A DNA stretch of 40,004 nucleotides from Kiritimatiellia bacterium. Lineage in GTDB: Bacteria; Verrucomicrobiota; Kiritimatiellia; CAIQIC01; Lenti-01. The position numbers and the translations under genes were made by a program. The stretch spans positions 1 to 40,004 of the forward strand of contig JAFYAC010000052.1 in assembly GCA_017540905.1 (NCBI GenBank). The letters are read 5' to 3'. A model generated the notes under the pieces. That model did not search any database, was not told the origin of the DNA, and was given only the letters and a program-made list of their open reading frames with translations. Position 1 is the stretch's first letter; every line of letters starts with the position of its first letter. Below, one piece after another: positions 25,673-34,882 of this stretch.

Positions 25673-25711
25673 AAGCCACACCGTTTTTGAACCCGCTCCC
25701 GGAGAAAAGAC

Positions 25712-25739
25712 TTGGAAGGGGTGGACGGAATGGTAGAGT
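25712..25739 (+). promoter_or_regulatory. Promoter of the GT-C-like gene pair
   Basis: TTGGAA (25712-25717), 16 bp, TAGAGT (25734-25739). The ATG at 25749 comes 9 nt after the -10, so the mRNA would be nearly leaderless. Confidence 0.5.
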
Positions 25740-25748
25740 CAAAAAAGG

Positions 25749-28487
25749 ATGAAAAAGCGACTGGCATTCATGGCGTTTTTGGCGGCGGTGGGAATATGCG
25801 CGCTGTGGGCGTACACCAAGGTGCACACCTACGCGACGGGGCAGGACCCGAAAACCTACCTTCTGTTGGCGAAACAGATTCTCCACGGGGACTTTGGCGC
25901 CGGCGGCGCGTGGCTGGTCGTGCCGGGCTGGCCGCTGGTGCTGGCGGGGGTGATGAAGGTCTTCGGCGTGCACGCGGCGTTCTGGACCAACGTGCCGCTC
26001 TTCACGCTGCTCGTCGGGGTGCTGGCGGCGCTGGCGGGGAATCTGTCCGGTTCCTGGCGGCGCGGGGCCCTGGTGGCGGCGGGTGCGGCGCTGCTGATGC
26101 TGGGCGGGAGCCCGTACAACCCGCACTTCCTGCTGTGGGCGTTCCGCCAGACGCCGGTGTACCTGACGTCGGCGCTCTCGCTGCTCTTCCTGGAACGGGC
26201 GGTGGCCCGGCGCGCGGCGGGGAAGCCCGCCGCCGCGGTGGCCTGGCTGGGCGGTTCGCTGGCGTGGGTGGCCGCGGGCGTCCTCGTGCGGGAGACGGGC
26301 GTGCTGCTCCTCCCCGCGATGGGCCTCTACCTGCTGGCGGACGCGCTGGGCTGGATCGGTCCCGCGGGCAACGCGGGCGCGGGCCGCGGCCGCTGGCTGC
26401 TGGCCGGCGTTTTCGCGGGCGCGGGCGCCGCGGGGGCGCTGGCCCTGGCGGCGGCGCTGGCGCTGGGGCTGGTCTCGGCCAGCGCGCAGACAAGCTACAT
26501 GATGGGCTTCCTGCCCAACCTGTTCAACCGCTCGTCCCCGCTGCTGGAGATGGCGGGGTGGATTCCGGAAGAACTCGGCCGGGCGGGCTTCGCGGCGCTG
26601 CTGCTGGGCATCGTCCTGTCGTTCCGGCGCCGCAACCGCGGCTACCTGCTGCTCTTCCTCGTGCCCGCGGCGACGTACCTCCTCTTCGACGGCATGCTCA
26701 AGGCCCACCGCCGCTTCTTCCTCTCCACGCTCTTCTTCCTCTCCCCGGTCGCCATGATGGGCGCGACCGCGGCGCTGGCGGCGGCCTGGCGCGCGCTGCG
26801 TTGGGCGCTGGCCCGGGCGGGCCTCCCGGAACGGTGGCTCGGGGCGGCGCGCCTGGCCGGTTGGCTGGCGGCGTGGCTGGCGGTGGCCTTCTGGTGTCGG
26901 CAAACGGTGCGCCCCATCGGCCCGTGGGGCGTGCAGGCCCGGCGCGGGAACGTGACGCGGGCGCTGGAGGCGATGGCGCCGCTGGCGGGGCCGGACCGGC
27001 CGCTGCTGCTGGACAACCGGGCGCGCTTCCTCAAGGACATCGTGGAAGTCTTCACGGACTGGCCGGAAGTGGTGGTGGACCGCGACAACGCGGCGGCCTG
27101 CGTGCAGGACCCGCCGCTGGCGTTCGTGCAGCCACTGAACCCCGAGGCGCTGCACTGGGCGGAGAGCGGCGCGCCGGCCCACAGGCTCCTGGAGCGCTGG
27201 GGGCGGCTGGAGGAAGTCCCGGACAGCCTGTTCCGGCTGGGCCCCGGCCTCTACAAGATCCTGCGGGTGGCGAAGTGGGACAAGCGCTCCGTGGAATACC
27301 GCCTTCCGCCACCGCCAAAGTCGGCCCTGGTTCCGCCGCCCGGCCACACGATGCTGCGCCTCCAGGCGCCGGAGTGCGCGGCGGACCGCCCCATCCGCGT
27401 GAGCCTCGGCGGGCGGCGGCTGGCGGACCGCCTGTCCCCCGGATACCAGTTCCTCGGCGTGCCGCGGGAGTGGCTGGAGACCCCGGAGGGGGATGGCGCC
27501 TTCGGGCTGGTCATCGAGGCGGACGAGCCGATCCCGGACGAGTTCCAGCCGACGTGGCTCCATCCGGATTCCCCGCTGGAGATGGAGTTCGGGGCCGTGT
27601 GCGAGCCTTCGGCCGTCTCCTACCTCTCCCCCGAGTTCCGGCAGCACGACGGCCTCTCCGGGCTGGACCCCGACTTCCCCTACTGGCCGGCCCCCTCCAT
27701 CGCCCGCGAATTCGCCGGCGACGGGGACCTCCGCATCCCGGAAGGGTTCGGCGACCCGGGCGCGGCCTACTTGGTCAAAATGACCTTCCAGACCCTCCAC
27801 CACGATCCCTCCGGGCGGCTGGCCGTCACCGTTTCGGCGCCGGAATTCCCCGACGCGGCGTCGGCGACCGACACGCGGCCGTTCCTGGCGAAGCCGCAGA
27901 CGTTCACCTTCGATCTGGGCACCCTGCCCGCCCCCCCCCGGACGCTGCACATCCACGCCGACTGCGAGGTGGAGTTCCCCGCCGCGATCCTGGGCAACCC
28001 GCGCCATGCCGACATCCAGCTCGCCTCCGCGATGGTGGAGGCCCGCCGGGACGTTGACGAACTGCTCCTGGGCGTCGGCAATTCCGGCGACGGCGTGATG
28101 ATCGGCGAAGGCTTTTTCGGGCGGGAACGCGCGGACTCCCCCGACCACGGCCGCTGGACCAAGGACCGCTCCGAGCTCCGCCTGCCGCTGAAGGGCGGGC
28201 GGGACTACCGGCTGGAGCTGGCCTTTTCCCAGTACCGCCCCGAGGCCGCGCCCCCCGCGGAACTGCGCCTGACCCTCAACGGCCACCCGCTGGAGCTGGA
28301 ACCGACGGAAACCGGCGTGGCCGGCCGCATCGAGGACGCCTGGCTGGGCGGCTCCAACACCCTGGCCATCGAGTGCGCCACCTGGTGCCCCGCCGACTAC
28401 GGCGCCCCCGACCGCCGGCGCCTCGGGATCTTCCTGCGCACCGTCCGGGCGCGGCCCGCCGGGGACCCCGCGGGGCCGGAAGAATGA
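25749..28487 (+). CDS. GT-C-like membrane protein, paralogue A
   Basis: A 912-residue protein. A short N-terminal helix leads to HTYATGQDPKTYLLLAKQIL, with Asp33 placed like the catalytic Asp in the first loop of PMT/ArnT-type glycosyltransferases, then PGWPLVLAGVMKVFGVHAAF. About ten TM helices reach residue 400. RETGVLLLPAMGLYLLADAL near 180 and RRRNRGYLLLFLVP near 295 are conserved in its paralogue. Residues 420-912 are soluble and beta-rich, with YRLPPPPKSALVPPPGHTML and two or more jelly-roll-like stretches. Likely role: a polyprenyl-sugar-dependent transferase at the envelope, not assigned further. The early part prefers G-ending codons, unlike its neighbours. The next gene overlaps by ATGA. 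Confidence 0.75.
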   Translation: MKKRLAFMAFLAAVGICALWAYTKVHTYATGQDPKTYLLLAKQILHGDFGAGGAWLVVPGWPLVLAGVMKVFGVHAAFWTNVPLFTLLVGVLAALAGNLSGSWRRGALVAAGAALLMLGGSPYNPHFLLWAFRQTPVYLTSALSLLFLERAVARRAAGKPAAAVAWLGGSLAWVAAGVLVRETGVLLLPAMGLYLLADALGWIGPAGNAGAGRGRWLLAGVFAGAGAAGALALAAALALGLVSASAQTSYMMGFLPNLFNRSSPLLEMAGWIPEELGRAGFAALLLGIVLSFRRRNRGYLLLFLVPAATYLLFDGMLKAHRRFFLSTLFFLSPVAMMGATAALAAAWRALRWALARAGLPERWLGAARLAGWLAAWLAVAFWCRQTVRPIGPWGVQARRGNVTRALEAMAPLAGPDRPLLLDNRARFLKDIVEVFTDWPEVVVDRDNAAACVQDPPLAFVQPLNPEALHWAESGAPAHRLLERWGRLEEVPDSLFRLGPGLYKILRVAKWDKRSVEYRLPPPPKSALVPPPGHTMLRLQAPECAADRPIRVSLGGRRLADRLSPGYQFLGVPREWLETPEGDGAFGLVIEADEPIPDEFQPTWLHPDSPLEMEFGAVCEPSAVSYLSPEFRQHDGLSGLDPDFPYWPAPSIAREFAGDGDLRIPEGFGDPGAAYLVKMTFQTLHHDPSGRLAVTVSAPEFPDAASATDTRPFLAKPQTFTFDLGTLPAPPRTLHIHADCEVEFPAAILGNPRHADIQLASAMVEARRDVDELLLGVGNSGDGVMIGEGFFGRERADSPDHGRWTKDRSELRLPLKGGRDYRLELAFSQYRPEAAPPAELRLTLNGHPLELEPTETGVAGRIEDAWLGGSNTLAIECATWCPADYGAPDRRRLGIFLRTVRARPAGDPAGPEE

Positions 28488-31210
28488 AACCGCGCTGGCC
28501 GAAGCTCCTCTTCGCCGCGGCCGTGGCGGCCGGCACGCTCTGGGCCTGCCTGCGGGTGCACACCTACGCGACGGGGCAGGACCCGAAAACCTTCCTGGTC
28601 CTCGCCAAGGGCATCCTCCAGGGACGGGGCTTCGCCGGCGGGTCGCTGGTGGCCCCGGGCTGGCCGCTGGTGTTGGCGGGGGTGATGAAACTCTTCGGCG
28701 TGCACGCGGCGTTCTGGACGAACATGCCGCTGTTCGCGCTGCTGGTCGGGGTCGTGGCCGTGCTGGCGGGCAACCTGTCGGGCGATGCGCGCCGCGGGGC
28801 GCTGGTCGCGGCGGGCTCGGCCCTGCTGATGCTGGGCGGGGCCCCCAACAACCCGCACTTCCTGCTGTGGGCGTTCCGGCAGACCCCGGTGTACCTGGCG
28901 GCCGCGCTGGCTCTGCTGTTCCTGGAGCGGGCGGCGGCCCGGCGCGCCGCGGGCCGCCCCGGCGTTGCCGCCGCCTGGCTGGCCGGTTCGCTGGCGTGGG
29001 TGGCCGCGGGCGTGCTGCTGCGGGAGACCGGCGTCCTGCTCCTCCCCGCGATGGGCCTCTACCTGCTCGCAGACGCCCTGGGCTGGGTCGGCCCCGCGGA
29101 CGGCGGCGCGGGCCGGGGACGCCACCGCTGGCTGCTGGCCGGCATCTTCGCGGGCGTGTGCGCCGCGGGGGCCGCCGGGCTGGCCGCGGCGTGGGGCCTC
29201 GGCCTGCTCCCGGCCAGCGCCCAGACCGGCTACCTGCTGGAGCTGCTGCCGCACCTGTTCGGACGCTCCTCCCCGCTGCCGGAGATGGCGGGGTGGATTC
29301 CGGAGGAACTCGGCCCGGCCGGGTTCGCGGCGCTGCTGCTCGGCGCCGCCCTCTCGCTGCGGCGCCGCAACCGCGGCTACCTGCTGCTCTTCCTCGTGCC
29401 CGCGGCCTCCTACCTCCTCTTCGACGGCATGCTCAAGGCCCACCGCCGCTTCTTCCTTTCCACCCTCTTCTTCCTCTCCCCCGTCGCCATGATGGGCGCG
29501 TGCGCCGCCGCCTCGGCGGTCTGGCGCCTCCTCCGCCGCGCGCTGGCCCGGGCGGGCACCCCGGAAAAATGGCGCGCGCGGCTGCGGGCCGCCGGCTGGC
29601 TCGCGGCATGGGCGGCGGTGGCCGCCTGGGGCGCCCACGTCGTCCTGGCCATCCGACCGTGGGGCGTCCAGGCCGGGCGCGCGGACGTGGACCGCGCGCT
29701 GGCCACCCTGGCCCCATGGGCCGGCGAAGGCCGCCCCCTGCTCGTGGACGCCCGCGCCCGCTTCCTCACGGACGTCCTCGATGTCTTCACGGACTGGCCG
29801 GTCCTGGCGGTGGACCGCGCCAACGCGGCTTCCTGCATCCGCGAGCCGCCCCTCGCGTTCGTCAATCCCGCCAACCCCCAGGCCGTGCACTGGGCGGCGG
29901 CGGGCACCCCCGCGGAGTGGATTTTGGAGCGCTGGGGGGCCCTGGTGGACGTGCCGGACGGCGACTTCGCCCTGGGACGGGGCAAGTACCGCCTCCAGCT
30001 GGCGGAGAAATGGACCGCGCATGCCGCCGACCACCGCCTGCCCCCGCCGCCGGAACCGGGACTGCGCCCGCCGGCGCCCTTCGCGCTGCTGCGCCTGGCG
30101 GTCCCCCCCTGCGCGGCGGACACGCCCCTGCGCGCGAGTTTCGGCGGCCACCCCCTCGCGGAGCGCCTGGAGCCCGGATTCCAGTTCCTGGCCATCCCCC
30201 GCGAATGGCTGGACGAGCCGGACGCGGACGGCGCCTACACCCTGCACATCGAGGCCGACGCCACCGTGCCCGCCGACTTCCACCCCGAATGGTGCCATCC
30301 CGACGCCCCGCTGGAAATGTACTTCGGCGCCGCCCGCGAACCCTCCTGCGTCCCCTACCTCTCGGACGAGTTCCGCCGCTGGGACGCCCTCTCGGGGCTC
30401 GACGCCGAATTCCCGTACTGGCCCGCGCCGAACCGGGGGCGCGAATTCGGCGGCGACGGCGAAATCCGCCTCCCCGAAGGGGTCGGGGCGGCGGGCGCGG
30501 ACTACGCCGTCCGCCTCTCCCTCGCGACCCTGCACCACGACGAAGCCGGCCGCCTGGGCGTCACCCTCTCCCTCCCCGAGTTCCCGGACGTCCCCCCCGC
30601 GACCGCGTGGCGGCCCTACGTGACGGACTTCCGGACCTTCTCCTTCGACCTGGGCCCCCTCCCCCGCCCGCCGCGCCGCCTCCGCATCCACGTGGACCGC
30701 GACGTCGCGTTCCCCGAGTCCATCCTCGGCAACCCGCGCCACGGCAACGTCCAGCTGGCCTGGATGGAGATTTGCCCGCGCCGGACGCTCGAGTCCGTCC
30801 GCGTCCGCGTCGGCAACTCCGAAGACGGCGCGCTGCTGGGGGACGGGTTCCACGCCCGGGAAGCCTCCGGCACCCCGGACCACGGACGCTGGACCGCCGC
30901 CCGCGCCGAAGTGCGCCTCCCCCTGGCGGGCGGCCGGGACTACCGGCTGGAGCTGGACTGGAAGCCCATGCGGCCGCGCGCCGTCCCCCCCGCCTTCCCG
31001 CGGATTTCCCTCAACGGCCACCCCCTGGACGTGCAGCCCACCGATGCCGGCCTGTCCGGCCGCATCCCCGCCGAATGGCTGCAACCCGCCAACAACCTCC
31101 TCGCCATCGAAACCGACACCTGGTCCCCCGCCGACCACGGCAGCGCCGACCACCGCCGCCTCGGGATTTTCCTCCAGGAAATCCGCGTCTCCCCCCTGCC
31201 GGAAACGTAA
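28484..31210 (+). CDS. GT-C-like membrane protein, paralogue B
   Basis: A 908-residue tandem paralogue of the preceding protein with the same layout: HTYATGQDPKTFLVLAKGIL with Asp33 at the identical position, PGWPLVLAGVMKLFGVHAAF, RETGVLLLPAMGLYLLADAL, RRRNRGYLLLFLVPAASYLL, then a soluble half with HRLPPPPEPGLRPPAPFALL. The two are alignable over the full length with few gaps, so this is a whole-gene duplication. The ATG overlaps the stop of paralogue A by 4 bp (ATGA), implying coupled translation. Codon use moves from G-ending to C-ending along the gene. No function beyond the GT-C similarity can be given. Confidence 0.75.
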   Translation: MKPRWPKLLFAAAVAAGTLWACLRVHTYATGQDPKTFLVLAKGILQGRGFAGGSLVAPGWPLVLAGVMKLFGVHAAFWTNMPLFALLVGVVAVLAGNLSGDARRGALVAAGSALLMLGGAPNNPHFLLWAFRQTPVYLAAALALLFLERAAARRAAGRPGVAAAWLAGSLAWVAAGVLLRETGVLLLPAMGLYLLADALGWVGPADGGAGRGRHRWLLAGIFAGVCAAGAAGLAAAWGLGLLPASAQTGYLLELLPHLFGRSSPLPEMAGWIPEELGPAGFAALLLGAALSLRRRNRGYLLLFLVPAASYLLFDGMLKAHRRFFLSTLFFLSPVAMMGACAAASAVWRLLRRALARAGTPEKWRARLRAAGWLAAWAAVAAWGAHVVLAIRPWGVQAGRADVDRALATLAPWAGEGRPLLVDARARFLTDVLDVFTDWPVLAVDRANAASCIREPPLAFVNPANPQAVHWAAAGTPAEWILERWGALVDVPDGDFALGRGKYRLQLAEKWTAHAADHRLPPPPEPGLRPPAPFALLRLAVPPCAADTPLRASFGGHPLAERLEPGFQFLAIPREWLDEPDADGAYTLHIEADATVPADFHPEWCHPDAPLEMYFGAAREPSCVPYLSDEFRRWDALSGLDAEFPYWPAPNRGREFGGDGEIRLPEGVGAAGADYAVRLSLATLHHDEAGRLGVTLSLPEFPDVPPATAWRPYVTDFRTFSFDLGPLPRPPRRLRIHVDRDVAFPESILGNPRHGNVQLAWMEICPRRTLESVRVRVGNSEDGALLGDGFHAREASGTPDHGRWTAARAEVRLPLAGGRDYRLELDWKPMRPRAVPPAFPRISLNGHPLDVQPTDAGLSGRIPAEWLQPANNLLAIETDTWSPADHGSADHRRLGIFLQEIRVSPLPET

Positions 31211-31265
31211 CCCCCCAGAACCCCGCCCCCCCTTCCCCGCCCCTCCCTCCCCCTCGCATCCTCCC

Positions 31266-31287
31266 CCACTCGCGAGATTATGGAAAA
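31266..31287 (+). repeat. R7 direct repeat, copy 2
   Basis: The 22 bp are identical to 25314-25335 and in the same direction, 56 bp after the stop of paralogue B. Together with R5 it brackets the gene pair. Confidence 0.6.
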
Positions 31288-31386
31288 CATCATGATTTCC
31301 ACCGATTTTTCCATATCCTCAACCCCATCACCACCTCGCGTCTTCCAGCCGCCCCCTGTCGGCTGGGGCGAGGGAGGACCGGCATC

Positions 31387-31546
31387 GAGCAAATGCAGAA
31401 AGAGTGCAGCCCTATCCTGGGAGGGCCCGGTTTCGTCCGGGCCGTTTCCACAGGGCTCTTCAGGGACATGCCAGGAACGCCCCGTCCGCGCGGCCGCGAC
31501 GAAGCGCGGCCCTCCCGAAACGGCTCCATCATTTCCGAACCTGCTC
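31387..31546. repeat. R3 MITE-like element, copy 3
   Basis: The ends are GAGCAAATGCAGAAAGAGTG and, inverted, GAGCAGGTTCGGAAATGATG, with inner hairpins GGCCCGGTTTCGTCCGGGCC and GGCCGCGACGAAGCGCGGCC. It is more diverged from copies 1 and 2, and its middle (ACATGCCAGGAACGCCCCGT) matches the hybrid at 565-668. Confidence 0.65.
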
Positions 31547-31646
31547 CAACAAACTCCCCACCCAACATCTCCTTCCTCCGTTCCCTCCGTGTTTGCCGGC
31601 GCAAGTGCAGCGTCAATTCAAAACATTCGTATGTGCCGACCGCGGG

Positions 31647-31680
31647 TAGGGCGGGCAGTCCCCTGCCCGCCGTGCAAAAG
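31647..31680. repeat. R2 half element
   Basis: GTAGGGCGGGCAGTCCCCTG then CCCGCCGTGC: only the left half of the R2 family, ending just before R5 copy 2. The flank CATTCGTATGTGCCGACCGC resembles that of the full copies. Confidence 0.6.
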
Positions 31681-31700
31681 GGGTGCGGCAGAATTCTGAT

Positions 31701-31968
31701 CAGATAAGGATTTTCCCTTGATGGGGGGCCTGCGGCGCCAAACACGGAGGGAACGGAGGCACGGAAACACGGAGAGTTTTTGGATGGAGCGTTTGTTGGA
31801 GGAGGCTTCGCACCCGAAAACGCCCGGCAAACTCTTTCCCGGGGGCAGGACAGCAAGCGGGGGATGCCGTGGGTGCGAAGCCACTCCCCGGCATCCTCCG
31901 TGCCTCCTCTCTCCGCGCGCTCCGTGTTTGCGCCGCAGGCCCGCTTTCCAAGAACGAATCCTTCCATG
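31701..31968. repeat. R5 ACGGAG palindromic element, copy 2
   Basis: The left arm 31701-31774 (CCTGCGGCGCCAAACACGGA, ACGGAGGCACGGAAACACGG) is matched inverted by 31896-31968 (CTCCGTGCCTCCTCTCTCCG, GCTCCGTGTTTGCGCCGCAG). The interior GTTTGTTGGAGGAGGCTTCG is shared with copy 1. It ends 58 bp before the first pseudopilin ATG. No gene lies in 31211-32026. Confidence 0.7.
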
Positions 31969-32026
31969 CCCCCCCTCCCGCCCAGTGAACCCAACCCGCG
32001 CCCCCGTCGCTTCCACTTCCACAAGT

Positions 32027-32902
32027 ATGCAAAACAAAGCCGCCATACGGGGGTTCACCCTCATCGAACTGGCCATCGTCCTCGCGGTGGTGGCCCTGGT
32101 GGCGGCGTTGGCGGCGGCGAAGCACGGGACGTTCCTGCGGAATGCGCGCATCACGCTGGCGCAGAGTGAGATGCAGGGGATGAGGGAGGCGATCGGCGGC
32201 TTTCTCGGCGACATGGAGCGGTTGCCGGGCTTCTCCCCGGCCTACCTGCGGGTGGCAAACCTGCTGGCCGCGACGAACCTCTACGCGCTGGGCGGACGCC
32301 GCGCGGACATCGAATCGCAGGAGTGGGCGGGCCTCCACCGGGCACCGGCCGCGGCCTTCGCGTCGTGGGACGGGGAACTGGCCCGCGGCTGGCGCGGCCC
32401 GTACCTCCTTTCCGGCGGGGCCGCCGCCCCGGCGGACGCGTTCCCCGGACCGGACGCGCGCCGGGACGCCGCCGACGCCACGTTCGCGGAACGCGGCTTC
32501 TTCCCGGACACCACGCACCTTTCGCTGCCCGCCGACTACCTTCCCGACCGCCCGTGGGGCTTTCCCGGCGAGCCCGCGCTGCTCGACCCGTGGGGCGATC
32601 CGTACGTCCTGCAAATCCCCCCGGCGCAGGCCTTCGTGGCGCCCTCCGGCGCGCTGGCGGACGTCGGCGAAGCGGAGCGCTTCCGCTACGCCCGCATCGT
32701 CTCGGCGGGCCCCGACGGCATCCTCTCGACGCCCTGCTACCACGCCAACACCAACGCATCGGGCTCCGCGTGGGGGGCGGCCCAGCGCCGCGCGTCGATT
32801 TTCGCGGGCCGCCCGGAAGACCGCGGCGACGACCTGGTGCTGTTCCTCTTCCGCGGGGACGTCTACAACCCGGACTACGTCCGCGAGGGGGACGCGCGGT
32901 GA
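32027..32902 (+). CDS. Type II/IV pseudopilin (first)
   Basis: A 291-residue prepilin-like protein. The leader MQNKAAIRG is followed by FTLIELAIVLAVVALVAALAAAKH: prepilin peptidase would cut after Gly9, with Glu at mature position 5. A globular periplasmic part follows with GWRGPYLLSGG, LLDPWGDPYVLQIP and RYARIVSAGPDGILSTPCYH, the DPWG(D/N)P motif of GspG/GspH-like pseudopilins. It opens the operon. No promoter was recognised between R5 and the ATG. It overlaps the next gene by GTGA. Confidence 0.85.
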   Translation: MQNKAAIRGFTLIELAIVLAVVALVAALAAAKHGTFLRNARITLAQSEMQGMREAIGGFLGDMERLPGFSPAYLRVANLLAATNLYALGGRRADIESQEWAGLHRAPAAAFASWDGELARGWRGPYLLSGGAAAPADAFPGPDARRDAADATFAERGFFPDTTHLSLPADYLPDRPWGFPGEPALLDPWGDPYVLQIPPAQAFVAPSGALADVGEAERFRYARIVSAGPDGILSTPCYHANTNASGSAWGAAQRRASIFAGRPEDRGDDLVLFLFRGDVYNPDYVREGDAR

Positions 32903-33768
32903 ACCGGCGCGCCCAACGCGGCTTCACGCTCATCGAGCTGACGCTGGTGCTGTTCGTGCTGGCGCTTTCGGCGCACCTGGCGGTGCGGGAGCTCTCGCGG
33001 CAGCGCGCCGCCCGCCTGCGCACCGCGGCCGACGCCCAGCTCGACGCCATGGCCGCGGCGGTATGGGACGGCGCCTCCGCCTCGGGCTTCCTCTCCGACA
33101 TGGGCCGCCTCCCCTCCGCCCTTCCCCTGGACCCCGGCGACCCCGCCTCCCCGCTCTCCCTCCGCGAGCTGTGGGCCTGTCCCGAGGGCACCGGCGACCA
33201 CCGCGCCCGCCCGGCCACCGCCGCCAACCTGGCGCCCGGCGCGCCCGCGGAGATTGCCGACCCCGACGTACTGGTCCCCTGCGGCTGGGGCGGGCCCTAC
33301 CTCAGCCTTCCGACCGCCGCGACCCGCCTCCTGGACCCGTGGGGCAACCCGGCCGAGACCCCCGACCCCGCCGGGCTCGCCCGCCTCCTCGACGCCGAAG
33401 GCGCCCCCGTGGCCGCCGCCGGCCAGCCCGTGGCCGCGGTGCGCCACTTCGGCTCCGACGGCCTCGACGACGCCGAACGCCCGCCCGAGCGCCCAGACCA
33501 GGCCGACGCCATGCGTGCCTTCGCCGCCCCGTCCGCGCGCCTCCTGCTGACCTTCGAACCGGACACCATCCCGGAAATCCGCTGGTACGCCCCGCTCGGC
33601 GACAAAATCGACGGCGGCGTGGTCATTCCCGGAGCCGGCGCGTCGCAGGTCCTTCTCGAAGGCCTGACGCCCGGCGTCCGCTTCCTCAAAATCTTCCGTG
33701 CGGACGAAGCCCCCCGGGTGGTGCAGGCGACGCTCCGTCCTGGACGCGACACGGCCCTGGAACTGTAG
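32899..33768 (+). CDS. Type II/IV pseudopilin (second)
   Basis: A 289-residue protein starting at GTG (32899), overlapping the previous stop by 4 bp. The leader MNRRAQRG is followed by FTLIELTLVLFVLALSAHLAV, with cleavage after Gly8. The globular domain has WGGPYLSLP, RLLDPWGNPAETPD and AVRHFGSDGLDDAE, matching the first pseudopilin's GPYLL, DPWGDP and SAGPDG motifs, so the two are paralogues. The C-terminal GVRFLKIFRADEAPRVVQATL is an extra beta-type extension. Probably a minor pseudopilin. Confidence 0.83.
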   Translation: MNRRAQRGFTLIELTLVLFVLALSAHLAVRELSRQRAARLRTAADAQLDAMAAAVWDGASASGFLSDMGRLPSALPLDPGDPASPLSLRELWACPEGTGDHRARPATAANLAPGAPAEIADPDVLVPCGWGGPYLSLPTAATRLLDPWGNPAETPDPAGLARLLDAEGAPVAAAGQPVAAVRHFGSDGLDDAERPPERPDQADAMRAFAAPSARLLLTFEPDTIPEIRWYAPLGDKIDGGVVIPGAGASQVLLEGLTPGVRFLKIFRADEAPRVVQATLRPGRDTALEL

Positions 33769-33780
33769 CCGGAGAACGCC

Positions 33781-34881
33781 ATGTCCCGCACGCCCCCCAT
33801 CGACATCCTGGCCGTCGCCACCGCCGACGGCGCCACCGCGTGGGACCGCGCCACCGGCGCGCGGGCAACGGCCGCCGACCTCGCCGACGCCCTGGCCGCC
33901 CTCTTGCCGCGGCCCCGCCGCGGCGCCCGCGTGGCGGTCGTCTCCGAAACGCTCTTCACCCAGCGCGTACGCCTCGCGGCCGCCCGCACCGCCGCCCTGG
34001 CCCCCGCCGAACTCGAAAGCGCCCTCTTCTACGAAGTCGAACCCTTCTGCGGCATCCGCCGCGAAGACGCCGTACTCTCCGCCGCCCGCCTCCCCGGCGG
34101 CGAGTGGCGCGTGACGGTCGCCGGCCGCGCCGAACTCTCCGCCCTCCGCGACGGCGTGCGCGCGGCCCGCTGCCGCTTCGCCGGGGCCGCCGCCCTTCCC
34201 GAACCGCCGCGCGGCGGCGCCCCCGCCGCGCCCGCCACCGACCCCGAAGCCGTGGCCGCGGCCCTCTTCCCGCCCGACGGCGACCCCACGCCCCTCCTCC
34301 AGCCGCCCCGCGAAGGCCTGTCCCCCCGCAACCTCGCGGCCGCCTCCGCCGTCGCCTGCCTCCTCGTCGTCCTCCTCTGCGCCGCCGACTGGTGCCTCCT
34401 CGCTTCCGCCGCCCGCCGCCTGCGCCCCGCCATCTCCGCATCCACCCTCCTCTCCGCCGCCAACGACGGCCTGCGCCGCGACATCGCCGCCGATGCCGAC
34501 CGCCTGCGCGCCCTCGAGGACGCCCGCGCCCGCCGCGACGCCGCCCTCGCCGGGCTCCGCGCCGGACGCGACCGCTGGCTCGCCCTCCTCGACACCCTTT
34601 CCGACGGCGCCGGCGGCCGCCTCGTCATCCGCTCCATCGAAGCCGACGAAGCCGCCCCCGGCGCTTCCCCGGACGACGCGCCCCCCGCCGTCCTCGTCAC
34701 CGGCCTCGCCGCCTCCCCCGCCGACGCCGCCGACGCCATGGCCCGCCTCGCCGCCGACCTCCGTCCCAAAGGCTGGGAGCTCCTCCCCGGCACCTCCGCC
34801 GGACATCCCGGCGGCGCCACCGCCGACTTCGCCTTCCGCGCCCGTCCCCTGCCCCTCCCCACCCCCGCGGAGGAACCCTGA
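33781..34881 (+). CDS. GspL / PilM-PilN-like assembly protein
   Basis: A 366-residue bitopic inner-membrane protein. The N-terminal 170 residues are a short, degenerate actin-fold-like part (VAVVSETLFTQRVRLAAART, LESALFYEVEPFCGI, LPGGEWRVTVAGRAEL), one TM helix lies near 184-207 (LAAASAVACLLVVLLCAADW), then a coiled coil (residues 220-265) and a ferredoxin-like periplasmic domain (LLDTLSDGAGGRLVIRSIEA). This order matches GspL, or a PilM plus PilN fusion, linking the cytoplasmic ATPase to the periplasmic ring. It ends 1 bp before the next gene. Assignment rests on layout and context, not on strong motifs. Confidence 0.65.
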   Translation: MSRTPPIDILAVATADGATAWDRATGARATAADLADALAALLPRPRRGARVAVVSETLFTQRVRLAAARTAALAPAELESALFYEVEPFCGIRREDAVLSAARLPGGEWRVTVAGRAELSALRDGVRAARCRFAGAAALPEPPRGGAPAAPATDPEAVAAALFPPDGDPTPLLQPPREGLSPRNLAAASAVACLLVVLLCAADWCLLASAARRLRPAISASTLLSAANDGLRRDIAADADRLRALEDARARRDAALAGLRAGRDRWLALLDTLSDGAGGRLVIRSIEADEAAPGASPDDAPPAVLVTGLAASPADAADAMARLAADLRPKGWELLPGTSAGHPGGATADFAFRARPLPLPTPAEEP

Positions 34882-34882
34882 C

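Noticed and set aside
25749-31210. One gene split in two by a frameshift.
   Set aside because: Both halves are full-length copies of the same protein, each with its own N-terminal membrane part; this is a tandem duplication.
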